From contig NZ_FQUN01000030.1 of the NCBI RefSeq assembly GCF_900129005.1, forward strand, positions 1-41,542: DNA of 41,542 nucleotides. The letters are read 5' to 3'. Under the pieces are notes generated by a model. The model saw only the letters and a list, made by a program, of their open reading frames with translations, did not search any database and was not told the origin of the DNA. The position numbers and the translations under genes are program-made. This DNA comes from Leeuwenhoekiella marinoflava DSM 3653. Its GTDB lineage: Bacteria > Bacteroidota > Bacteroidia > Flavobacteriales > Flavobacteriaceae. This document shows positions 7,314-14,560 of the stretch, piece by piece. Positions within the stretch are counted from its first letter, which is position 1. Each line of letters begins with the position of its first letter.

Positions 7314-9101
7314 CTAATCGTTGAGTTCCTGAATTTGCTTTTCAAGAACCGTGATGCGCTCTTTCAAACGTGCTTCACGCTTGTCTCGTTTTTCGGCATA
7401 TTCCTTTTCTATGCCGGCAATCTTGGATTTATAATATCCCTGTATCGCATTATAAAATGAAATGTTGGTAAGATTATTGACGTGATTGCTTTCGCCAAAA
7501 TGCACTTGCCTCGTGAGCATATACCGTATCAATTTATGGAAGATTTCCTTTTTGAACTTCTTCTTGAAATTCTCTACCATTTCAACTCTGGTCATCTTTG
7601 AAGTGTCGCTCAGGAATTTTGAGAAATACTTCTGCTGGCTCATATAGTCCACGTTGTTTTCAAATAGTGATATCGAGAATGCGACCATTTCATCTGTTGA
7701 AAGTGTCTTCTTTGTATCAATGTATTTCGTCTCACGAATCATCTGCACAACTTCCTCAAATTGCTTATTGTTCTCTATTTGCTTCTTGCGGATTTCCCTT
7801 TCGTTGATTTTTACGATTTGTTCTTCAGGTGTACAATCTGCCATTTTTCTGTTGGCCAATGGTGCCGAATATTCCGTAGAATCGTTCTTTGATTTTTCGA
7901 CAATTTTTACAAAGACCTCTTTATTCCTGTAAGTTTTGGGATGAAACAAAATGCCATTTGTAAACCCATTTTCATTTGCTGAATTGTATTCTTCCAATGC
8001 TTCTTTGTAATTTTGCAACGCTTTTTCAAATTCGGCTTTTAATTCATCTTCAGAATAGTCATAATGTTGGTATTCTTTCTTAATTGCCTCTATTGTAGGT
8101 TCAATTGGATTTTCTATAATTTCAGCATCATCCAGTAAATAGACTTTCAATCCGTTCTTTTCCAACTGGGAAATGATTAATTGATTGTTTTTGTCATCCG
8201 CCCAATACTTCCTTATTTCGGGAATCATCAAAATATTCTCTTTCTTCGATTTCTCAATGAGGTTCAAGAACGACTTGTTCTTCTTGGTCTCATAACAAGC
8301 TGCTTTTGTACAGACCATTTGACCTTCGCCGAACAGATTGCCTTGATTGGCCGCATTGAACGGACATTCTACACAAGACCCAGCTTTTGGGACTAATTTT
8401 TTGTCCGCTACATCAAAGGATGCTTTTTCCAAATCATAGGTCTGGTCTTTAATCATCCTGTTTATCTGATGTGCATTAAAATCTTCGCCCATCGTTTCTA
8501 ACATCATCAGCTGTTCTTCCGGTTCAAATAGCGCAACACCAACACCTAAGGAAATCGTCATTTCGCCATTGCGGACAAAGTGCTTAAAACCGTCAATCAA
8601 TCCAGCCAGTTTAAGTCGCTGTCTGATAAAGTTATCCGTTCTTCCCAATCGCTTTGCAATTTCAGTAGGTGCGTATTTCTCGCTTAGGTAAGCAATCGCC
8701 TCGGCTTCTTCGGTAGGCTCGACATCCTGTCTTTGCAGATTCTCGATAATCTGAACTTCAAGAACATCATTGTTTTTATAAGTCCTCACGATACAGGGTA
8801 TGGTCTTCTTTCCAGCCAAATTACTTGCACGATATCGGCGTTCGCCCATCACGATGACATAATGGTCATTTAGTTGCCTTACCGTGATTGGTTGCAACAC
8901 ACCGTGCTTTTCGATACTCTCAGATAGCTGCTTTAACGCATCTTCGTTAAACGTCTTTCTCGGCTGTTCTGGGTCAGGCTTGATTTTACCCAACGGTAAG
9001 TTCTGAATTTGAAGTGCTTTGGATTTCTTTCCATTTACTTCTTTCTTGGCAGTAGATTTCGCTCTACTGCGCTTCTTTGTGGTACTCGCTTTTGTTGTCA
9101 T
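7314..9101 (-). CDS. ParB/RepB/Spo0J-like partition protein (595 aa)
   Basis: The N-terminal ParB domain is clear: a lysine-rich head, then KIKPDPEQPRKTF, LSESIEKHGVLQPITVR and the box II motif MGERRYRASNLAG. A KorB/Spo0J-type helix-turn-helix follows (YAPTEIAKRLGRTDNFIRQR). Next comes a cysteine cluster (CVECPF, then VCTKAACY about 30 residues on) that may bind a metal, then a long charged C-terminal half ending in a coiled coil. Box II is the CTP-binding element in studied ParB proteins. I start at the ATG at 9101; a TTG three codons upstream is the alternative. At 595 residues it is about twice the length of chromosomal ParB. No ParA gene is beside it. A role in ICE maintenance or gene control is inferred. 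Confidence 0.85.
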   Translation of the reverse strand: MTTKASTTKKRSRAKSTAKKEVNGKKSKALQIQNLPLGKIKPDPEQPRKTFNEDALKQLSESIEKHGVLQPITVRQLNDHYVIVMGERRYRASNLAGKKTIPCIVRTYKNNDVLEVQIIENLQRQDVEPTEEAEAIAYLSEKYAPTEIAKRLGRTDNFIRQRLKLAGLIDGFKHFVRNGEMTISLGVGVALFEPEEQLMMLETMGEDFNAHQINRMIKDQTYDLEKASFDVADKKLVPKAGSCVECPFNAANQGNLFGEGQMVCTKAACYETKKNKSFLNLIEKSKKENILMIPEIRKYWADDKNNQLIISQLEKNGLKVYLLDDAEIIENPIEPTIEAIKKEYQHYDYSEDELKAEFEKALQNYKEALEEYNSANENGFTNGILFHPKTYRNKEVFVKIVEKSKNDSTEYSAPLANRKMADCTPEEQIVKINEREIRKKQIENNKQFEEVVQMIRETKYIDTKKTLSTDEMVAFSISLFENNVDYMSQQKYFSKFLSDTSKMTRVEMVENFKKKFKKEIFHKLIRYMLTRQVHFGESNHVNNLTNISFYNAIQGYYKSKIAGIEKEYAEKRDKREARLKERITVLEKQIQELND

Positions 9102-9112
9102 AATACTCAAAT

Positions 9113-9254
9113 TTTTGATTAAACAATATTTGAGCAGAAACCAAACGGAAGATAAAATCTTGGCTCAAAAGGAAACGGAATAAATGAGTAGGGGAAGAAG
9201 CGTTGGCTTTATGCCGTAGTCTTTTGATGGAAGTATTTTACGAGTTTACCTTGC
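9113..9254 (-). repeat. Duplicated leader/promoter region, copy 2
   Basis: This is the second copy of the leader at 7062-7204, here ending a few bases before the ParB-like start. The TTTGAGC...GCTCAAA pair and the block GCCGTAGTCTTTTGATGGA are kept. The copies diverge immediately outside the unit. Confidence 0.85.
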
Positions 9255-9268
9255 GTGTATATTGTATG

Positions 9269-9322
9269 ATAATAAACTTCCCTTACGAAGAAGTAAGGTC
9301 GTGATTAGATAAAGTTTATTAT
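9269..9322. other. Nested hairpin upstream of parB-like gene
   Basis: A perfect 11-bp inverted repeat (ATAATAAACTT at 9269-9279, AAGTTTATTAT at 9312-9322) encloses a second stem, CCTTAC at 9281-9286 with GTAAGG at 9293-9298. It could be a centromere-like site, a replication or transfer structure, or a recombination site near the ICE end. Confidence 0.5.
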
Positions 9323-9401
9323 TCTGATAGTAAATTCATAGGGTTTAAAAACAAATAGAAGAATTTAACATCAATAAAAATGTTGCCTTCAAAATAGCAA
9401 A

Positions 9402-9422
9402 ATGTTGTACCTATGTTGTACC
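9402..9422. repeat. Tandem ATGTTGTACC repeat near the ICE end
   Basis: ATGTTGTACC occurs twice in a row separated by one T, about 45 bp from the tRNA-Leu 3' end. Short direct repeats here could be arm-type binding sites of the ICE integrase or excisionase; that is inference. Confidence 0.4.
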
Positions 9423-9430
9423 AAGTCATA

Positions 9431-9462
9431 AAAAAAGCCGAGATTTTCATCTCAGCTTTTTT
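9431..9462 (-). terminator. Terminator of tRNA-Leu
   Basis: On the minus strand AAAAAAGCTGAGAT pairs with ATCTCGGCTTTTTT (one G-T pair) and ends in a T-run. It directly follows the tRNA 3' end. Confidence 0.8.
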
Positions 9463-9464
9463 AG

Positions 9465-9547
9465 TACCGAAGGCGGGAATCGAACCCGCAAGCCTTGTGA
9501 GCAATGGATTTTGAATCCATCGTGTCTACCAATTCCACCACTTCGGC
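9465..9547 (-). tRNA. tRNA-Leu (CAA)
   Basis: This is an intact type II tRNA of 83 nt. The acceptor GCCGAAG pairs with CTTCGGT, the discriminator is A, the anticodon stem is ATGGA/TCCAT with loop TTCAAAA (anticodon CAA), and the T-arm is GCGGGTTCGATTCCCGC. CCA is not encoded. The gene marks the probable chromosome-ICE boundary, since mobile genes lie on its 3' side and housekeeping genes on its 5' side. Confidence 0.92.
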
Positions 9548-9570
9548 ATACTTTTTTTCCCTTCTCAAAT

Positions 9571-9636
9571 TTGGATTTTGAATCCAGCGCGCCTGCCTGC
9601 CGGCAGAGGCAGGTCTACCAATTCCGCCACCGAGGC
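9571..9636 (-). pseudogene. 5' half of a second tRNA-Leu (CAA), broken
   Basis: Reading on the minus strand from 9636, GCCTCGGTGGCGGAATTGG then GTAGA, and after an inserted palindrome CGCGCTGGATTCAAAATCCA, match a tRNA-Leu(CAA) up to the end of the anticodon stem. The variable arm, T-arm and 3' acceptor are missing. The acceptor (GCCTCGG) differs from that of the intact neighbour, so it is a separate gene rather than a tandem copy. The break in the anticodon arm fits past integration or excision of an element. Confidence 0.8.
9592..9613. repeat. 22-nt interspersed palindrome inside the tRNA remnant
   Basis: The sequence has CCTGCCTGCCGG in its left part and a mirror-image right part (GGCAGAGGCAGG), built around TGCCGGCA. 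It interrupts the D-arm of the broken tRNA-Leu. I recognise this kind of CCTGCC/GGCAGG palindrome as a common interspersed repeat in flavobacteria; that is recall, not tested. Confidence 0.7.
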
Positions 9637-9721
9637 ATTAATGGAGGGCAAAATTAATAAAATTTCTCATTATTTAATCAAAATACTGCTAAAATAAAGT
9701 CCGTCAAGCCAATTTAATTTA

Positions 9722-9729
9722 TACTTTTG
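9722..9729 (+). promoter_or_regulatory. -7 box for prs
   Basis: TACTTTTG matches the Bacteroidota TAnnTTTG box and lies 41 bp before the prs start. No clear -33 TTTG is seen. Confidence 0.6.
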
Positions 9730-9770
9730 CAGCCTCTTATAAATTTAGCAAATCTAAACATAAGATAACC

Positions 9771-10712
9771 ATGTCATTATCAGCCCCTGATGCAAAAATT
9801 TTCCCGTGTACACAAAGCCGGGATTTAGCCGAAAAAATAGCGAAAGCTTACGGGCAACCGCTGGGCAAGATAATCACGTCTACCTATAGCGATGGCGAGT
9901 TTCAGCCTTCATTTGAAGAATCTATACGAGGATCGCGGGTTTTCATTATTGGCTCCACAATGCCAAGCAGTGAAAATCTAATGGAAATGTTATTGATGCT
10001 TGACGCTGCAAAACGTGCTTCTGCGCGTCACATCACTGCTGTTTTACCTTATTTTGGATGGGCACGCCAGGATCGTAAAGACAAACCTCGTGTACCTATT
10101 GCAGCAAAACTAGTCGCTAATTTATTAGAAACTGCCGGAGCAACCCGTATCATAACAATGGATTTGCACGCAGATCAGATTCAGGGATTCTTTGAGCGTC
10201 CGGTTGATCATCTTTTTGCTTCAACTGTATTTTTGCCCTATTTAGAGTCACTTAATTTGCCTAATATGACAATCGCCTCTCCAGATATGGGAGGTTCTAA
10301 AAGAGCTTATGCCTATTCTAAAGCGCTAGATTGTGATGTTGTGATCTGCTACAAACAGCGTGAAAAAGCTAACGTTATCAGCCATATGGAGTTGATAGGT
10401 GATGTAAAAGGGCGGAATGTAATTCTGGCAGATGATATGGTAGATACCGCCGGTACACTTACTAAAGCTGCAGACCTGATGATGGAACGTGGTGCACTTA
10501 GTGTTAGAGCGATTTGTACGCACGCACTTTTGAGCGGAAATGCTTATGAGCGTCTTGAAAACAGTAAGCTTGAAGAGCTTATTGTAACAGACAGTATCCC
10601 GCCAAAACAAGAAAGCAATAAAGTACGCATCTTGAGTTGTGCAGATTTATTTGCTGATGTGATGCACCGTGTACACAGCAACACGTCTATTGCTTCAAAA
10701 TTTTTAATGTAA
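9771..10712 (+). CDS. prs: Ribose-phosphate pyrophosphokinase
   Basis: Makes PRPP from ribose 5-phosphate and ATP, feeding purine, pyrimidine, histidine, tryptophan and NAD synthesis in the cytoplasm. The 313-residue length is typical. Family motifs are all present: STYSDGEFQPSFEESIRG near residue 35, the region ending PYFGWARQDRKDKPR that binds ATP, MDLHADQIQGFF in the central part, and the PRPP-binding loop VILADDMVDTAGTL near 220. The ATG at 9771 lies 41 bp after a good -7 box. rplY follows after 26 bp with no terminator between, the usual prs-rplY(ctc) pair. No oddities. Confidence 0.97.
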   Translation: MSLSAPDAKIFPCTQSRDLAEKIAKAYGQPLGKIITSTYSDGEFQPSFEESIRGSRVFIIGSTMPSSENLMEMLLMLDAAKRASARHITAVLPYFGWARQDRKDKPRVPIAAKLVANLLETAGATRIITMDLHADQIQGFFERPVDHLFASTVFLPYLESLNLPNMTIASPDMGGSKRAYAYSKALDCDVVICYKQREKANVISHMELIGDVKGRNVILADDMVDTAGTLTKAADLMMERGALSVRAICTHALLSGNAYERLENSKLEELIVTDSIPPKQESNKVRILSCADLFADVMHRVHSNTSIASKFLM

Positions 10713-10738
10713 TTTATTAATACTTAATATATAATTAA

Positions 10739-11362
10739 ATGAAGTCAATCACGATCACAGGATCTAAAAGAGAAAGCGTGGGCAAAAAGGCAACTCAAGC
10801 CCTACGTAATGCTGGACAGGTTCCTTGCGTACTATACGGAGGGGATGAGCCAGTACACTTTAACGCACCAGAAATTGCGTTTAAAGATTTGGTTTACACT
10901 CCAGATGCGCATACCGCGACTTTGGAGCTTGATGGAAACACCTACATGGCTATCCTTCAAGATATTCAATTTCACCCGGTAACAGATCGCATACTTCACG
11001 TAGATTTCTATCAAATCTTTGAAGGTAAAGAAGTTACCATGACTATTCCTGTTCACTTTGAAGGAAACTCTAGAGGGGTACGTAATGGTGGTGTTTTACG
11101 TAAAACATATCGTACACTTCGCGTTAAGGCATTGCCTAAAAACCTTCCTGATTATGTTGTTGCAGATATTACCAAACTTAAAATTGGTGATAAATTGTAC
11201 ATCACAGATGTTGAGCAAGGAGAATGGAAATTCCTTCACCCAGACAACACAGTGGTTTGTCAAGTTAGAACTTCGCGTAACGTTGTTGAAGATCTTGACG
11301 ATGAAGACGAAGATGAAGATGGTACAGAAGCTACTGAACAAGCTGCTGACGCTGCAGAATAA
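10739..11362 (+). CDS. rplY: 50S ribosomal protein L25/general stress protein Ctc
   Basis: L25 binds 5S rRNA in the large ribosomal subunit. The 207-residue form has the N-terminal L25 domain ([25 protein letters not shown], then [18 protein letters not shown] around residue 80) followed by the TL5/Ctc C-terminal beta domain ([17 protein letters not shown]). It ends in a strongly acidic tail of D and E from about residue 184, common in Bacteroidota Ctc. It lies 26 bp after prs, most likely on the same transcript, and is followed by a strong terminator at 11385-11414. Confidence 0.95.
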   Translation: MKSITITGSKRESVGKKATQALRNAGQVPCVLYGGDEPVHFNAPEIAFKDLVYTPDAHTATLELDGNTYMAILQDIQFHPVTDRILHVDFYQIFEGKEVTMTIPVHFEGNSRGVRNGGVLRKTYRTLRVKALPKNLPDYVVADITKLKIGDKLYITDVEQGEWKFLHPDNTVVCQVRTSRNVVEDLDDEDEDEDGTEATEQAADAAE

Positions 11363-11384
11363 ATTGGGAAACCAATTTTATTAT

Positions 11385-11414
11385 AAAACACCCGCATTAG
11401 TGGGTGTTTTTTTA
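11385..11414 (+). terminator. Terminator of prs-rplY
   Basis: AAAACACCC pairs with GGGTGTTTT around an 8-nt loop and is followed by seven or more T. It begins 22 bp after the rplY stop. Confidence 0.9.
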
Positions 11415-11471
11415 TACCCTAATTTTGAGATAAGCTTAACCCTTATATTCAAGCAAAACGCAACAAAATCT

Positions 11472-11479
11472 TAAATTTG
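11472..11479 (+). promoter_or_regulatory. -7 box for pth-ribF unit
   Basis: TAAATTTG fits TAnnTTTG and lies about 80 bp before the pth start, after the rplY terminator. Confidence 0.5.
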
Positions 11480-11559
11480 CGCTTTAATCACTTTTAAGAA
11501 GTGTTTTAGTTTTAAAAAGCGAATAATAAACCTCTTTCATTTAATTAGATTTTAATCCT

Positions 11560-12180
11560 ATGTCAGGTTTTTTCAACAACCTTTTTAAAGCATCAAAAGA
11601 ACGTAAAGATCCCATGAAAAAATACCTTATTGTAGGCCTGGGAAACATTGGCCCCAAATATCACAATACCCGTCACAACATAGGTTTTAAACTAGTCGAC
11701 GCTTACGCAGAAGAACAAGCTGCATCCTGGTCTACCGAAAAACTAGGAGATGTTGCCTACACTAAAGTACGGGGCAGAACCGTAGTTTTACTCAAGCCTA
11801 ATACCTATATGAACCTGAGCGGAAAGGCTGTAAAATACTGGATGCAAAAAGAAAACATAAGCATTGAAAACATACTGATTATCACCGATGACCTCAATCT
11901 AGATTTTGGAACCATACGGGTAAAAACAAAAGGGAGCGATGGCGGCCATAACGGACTTAAAGATATTCAAAACCAATTGATGACCAGCAGCTATCCCCGG
12001 TTTAGATTTGGTATTGGTGACCGGTTTAGCAAAGGCAAGCAAATAGACTATGTGCTGGGCGAATGGGACAAAAATGAAGATCTTGATATGCCAGAAAGAA
12101 TAGATATCTCGTGCAAGGTAATCGAAAGTTTTATAGCTTCGGGAGTGTCTAATACCATGAACGCTTACAACGGCAAATAA
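11560..12180 (+). CDS. pth: Peptidyl-tRNA hydrolase
   Basis: Cleaves peptidyl-tRNAs released from stalled ribosomes so the tRNA can be reused. The core reads YLIVGLGNIGPKYHNTRHNIG with the family's N and catalytic H, then LLKPNTYMNLSG and ITDDLNLDFGTIRVKTKG, then GSDGGHNGLKDI. The product is 206 residues from the ATG at 11560. The first 18 residues (MSGFFNNLFKASKERKDP) are an extension before a second ATG at 11614, which would give the standard length of 188. Similar extensions occur in related flavobacteria, so either start is possible. The stop is followed after one base by ribF, implying translational coupling. Confidence 0.95.
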   Translation: MSGFFNNLFKASKERKDPMKKYLIVGLGNIGPKYHNTRHNIGFKLVDAYAEEQAASWSTEKLGDVAYTKVRGRTVVLLKPNTYMNLSGKAVKYWMQKENISIENILIITDDLNLDFGTIRVKTKGSDGGHNGLKDIQNQLMTSSYPRFRFGIGDRFSKGKQIDYVLGEWDKNEDLDMPERIDISCKVIESFIASGVSNTMNAYNGK

Positions 12181-12181
12181 A

Positions 12182-13120
12182 TTGAAACAACACACTTCAG
12201 CAGCAAAATTTGACGGGCAAAAAGGTACTGTGGTCACCATTGGCACCTTTGACGGTGTACATCTGGGTCATCGTAAAATCATAAACCGCCTGCTAGATAG
12301 CGCTCAAAGCAACGATTTAGAATCTGTAGTACTTACTTTTTTTCCGCATCCGCGTATGGTACTTCAGAAAGACACCGGTATTAAGCTTATCAATTCTATT
12401 CGTGAGCGCGTTGCCTTATTAGACGCTTGCAATCTGGATCACTTGGTGATTCACCCATTTACGCAAGAATTCTCAAGACTTACGGCAGAAGAATTTGTAA
12501 AAGATATTCTGGTAGATCAGCTCAAAGCGCGTAAAGTCATCATTGGTTACGACCATCGTTTTGGGCGTAATCGCAATGCCAATATTGAAGACCTGAAAGC
12601 CTTTGGCGAGCGCTACAATTTTGAAGTTGAAGAGATTTCAAAACAAGATGTAGATGATGTCGCTGTGAGTTCTACTAAAGTAAGAAAAGCTCTTAACGAA
12701 GGGAATCTGGATTTGGCTAATGAATACCTAGGCTATCCTTTTATGCTTAATGGAATAGTTTCCAGAGGAAAAGGATTGGGTAGAAAATTCAATTACCCTA
12801 CTGCTAACTTAAAAGTTGAAGAAAGTTACAAGCTTATTCCGGCAAAAGGAGTTTATGTTGTACAATCTAAAATTGCAGACAGCACGATTTACGGGATGAT
12901 GAGCATTGGCACCAACCCTACTGTTGGCGGTAGCGCGCTCACTATAGAAACCTTCTTTTTTGACTTCGATCAGGATTTGTACGACCAGCATTTACAAATA
13001 GAATTACTCACGCGCATACGCGACGAGAAAAAATTCAAGTCTGTAGACGAACTTATTGCAGCCATGCAGACTGATGAACAATTTGCTAAAGCATTCATTC
13101 AAAAATCAGATGCTCGATAA
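12182..13120 (+). CDS. ribF: Bifunctional riboflavin kinase / FAD synthetase
   Basis: Converts riboflavin to FMN and FMN to FAD. The N-terminal nucleotidyltransferase domain has VVTIGTFDGVHLGHRKI and VIGYDHRFGRNR; the C-terminal flavokinase domain begins near residue 185 with GIVSRGKGLGRKFNYPTANL and ends IELLTRIRDEKKF. The 312-residue length is normal. The start is TTG at 12182: an in-frame stop at 12158-12160 and no ATG or GTG between leave it as the only common start that keeps the full domain. It begins one base after the pth stop and overlaps the next gene by 11 bp, so the three are surely one transcript. Confidence 0.95.
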   Translation: MKQHTSAAKFDGQKGTVVTIGTFDGVHLGHRKIINRLLDSAQSNDLESVVLTFFPHPRMVLQKDTGIKLINSIRERVALLDACNLDHLVIHPFTQEFSRLTAEEFVKDILVDQLKARKVIIGYDHRFGRNRNANIEDLKAFGERYNFEVEEISKQDVDDVAVSSTKVRKALNEGNLDLANEYLGYPFMLNGIVSRGKGLGRKFNYPTANLKVEESYKLIPAKGVYVVQSKIADSTIYGMMSIGTNPTVGGSALTIETFFFDFDQDLYDQHLQIELLTRIRDEKKFKSVDELIAAMQTDEQFAKAFIQKSDAR

Positions 13121-14468
13121 ATGGCTTTTTAAACAGATAGACAACAGCGCGCTCGTCGTATTTAGAGTGCTGTTTGGTTTTTTGATCACGTTAGAAGCCT
13201 GGGGAGCGATCGCCACAGGATGGATCAAACAAACCTTGCTTGAGGGCGATTTTACCTTTAACTTTATAGGCTTTGATTTTTTACAGCCGCTTTCCGGGGA
13301 TGGCATGTATTACTATTATGGCCTTATGGGGCTATTTGGTGTGTTTGTGATGCTAGGCCTCAAGTATCGGTTTAGCGTCTTAGCCTATGGCGTGATGTGG
13401 TCTGCCGTTTATTTGATGCAAAAATCTTCTTACAACAACCACTATTACCTTTTGATGCTTTTATTAGGTATTATGGCGTGTTTACCGGCTCACCGCTACC
13501 TTTCATTAGATGTAAAACGCAATCCAAAGCTTAAAAAACGGAGTATGCCCCGTTGGGTTTATGTGATTATCATCGCCCAATTATGGATTGTGTACACCTA
13601 TGCTTCTGCAGCAAAATTATACCCGGACTGGCTAGATGCAAGTATGGCTGGCCAACTTATGGAAGCCCGCAAAAATTACTGGCTGGTGGGTGATTTTCTG
13701 CAGCAAAAATGGGTGCACTGGTGTATCGCTTATTTTGGAATTCTGTTTGACGGACTCATCATTCCGGCTCTGTTATTTAAACCTACGCGAAAGTTAGCAT
13801 TTATCGTTTCGATCTTCTTTCACCTGTTCAATTCGTTTATTTTTCACATTGGCATCTTCCCATACATGTCTCTAGCATTTACGCTGTTCTTTTTTCCACC
13901 GGAAACCATTCAGCGTATTTTTCTACAGGGGAAAAAATTATATACTGAAAATGAAATCATCAGGCCCAAGCATTACAAACCGGCTCTTGTATTCTTTGGA
14001 ATCTACTTTATCATTCAGATTAGCCTACCCGTAAGACATTGGTTCATACAAGATGATGTGCTCTGGACGGAAGAAGGACACCGCCTCAGTTGGCGTATGA
14101 TGCTGCGTTCTAAAGGCGGAAGAATCAGCTTTAAAGTAGTTGATAAAGCAACCGGTTTAGAATTGCCTTTCAATTATCGTAAAATGCTTTCGCGCAAGCA
14201 ACAACGCGCTGTAAGCACAAAACCAGATGTCATCTGGCAATTTTGCCAACGCGTTAAAAAGGATTATGCAGCAAAAGGAAAGGATGTTGCTATCTACGTA
14301 GATTGTAAAATACGTATCAACGGCGGCGACCTGCACAGCTTGATAGACCCTAAAGTAGATATGGCAACTGCAAAATGGGACTACTTCTGGCATAATGAGT
14401 GGCTCTTACCCTCGCCACTAAATAAAGAAGTTAAAAAAGCACCCTATTCAAAAGTTTCTTTTGAATAA
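13110..14468 (+). CDS. HTTM-domain membrane protein (vitamin K-dependent gamma-carboxylase-like)
   Basis: A 452-residue protein with several membrane segments in its first 300 residues (for example VVFRVLFGFLITLEAWG, YGLMGLFGVFVMLGL, WVYVIIIAQLWIVYTYA and LAFIVSIFFHLFNSFIFHIG) and a soluble C-terminal part from about 320 (LPVRHWFIQDDVLWTEEGHRLSWRMMLR). This is the layout of the HTTM family, related to gamma-glutamyl carboxylase; its substrate in bacteria is unknown. The ATG at 13110 lies inside the end of ribF (11-bp overlap). A start at 13056 is also open but would overlap more. Location in the inner membrane follows from the hydrophobic segments. Confidence 0.88.
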   Translation: MLDKWLFKQIDNSALVVFRVLFGFLITLEAWGAIATGWIKQTLLEGDFTFNFIGFDFLQPLSGDGMYYYYGLMGLFGVFVMLGLKYRFSVLAYGVMWSAVYLMQKSSYNNHYYLLMLLLGIMACLPAHRYLSLDVKRNPKLKKRSMPRWVYVIIIAQLWIVYTYASAAKLYPDWLDASMAGQLMEARKNYWLVGDFLQQKWVHWCIAYFGILFDGLIIPALLFKPTRKLAFIVSIFFHLFNSFIFHIGIFPYMSLAFTLFFFPPETIQRIFLQGKKLYTENEIIRPKHYKPALVFFGIYFIIQISLPVRHWFIQDDVLWTEEGHRLSWRMMLRSKGGRISFKVVDKATGLELPFNYRKMLSRKQQRAVSTKPDVIWQFCQRVKKDYAAKGKDVAIYVDCKIRINGGDLHSLIDPKVDMATAKWDYFWHNEWLLPSPLNKEVKKAPYSKVSFE

Positions 14469-14533
14469 GCAACACGCATTTCTCGCCGAATAAATCAGAA
14501 GAATTTACCTGTTAATTTTAAAAGGCATTTACG

Positions 14534-14541
14534 TACTTTTG
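14534..14541 (+). promoter_or_regulatory. -7 box for serS
   Basis: TACTTTTG, identical to the prs box, lies 19 bp before the serS ATG, giving a short leader of about 12 nt. Confidence 0.6.
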
Positions 14542-14560
14542 CCGTCTAAAATCTAAGCCA

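Noticed and set aside
9110-9330. Canonical parS site near the ParB-like gene
   Set aside because: No TGTTTCACGTGAAACA-like palindrome is present.
9319-9504. Minus-strand frame of 61 codons
   Set aside because: It lies over the tRNA-Leu and its terminator.
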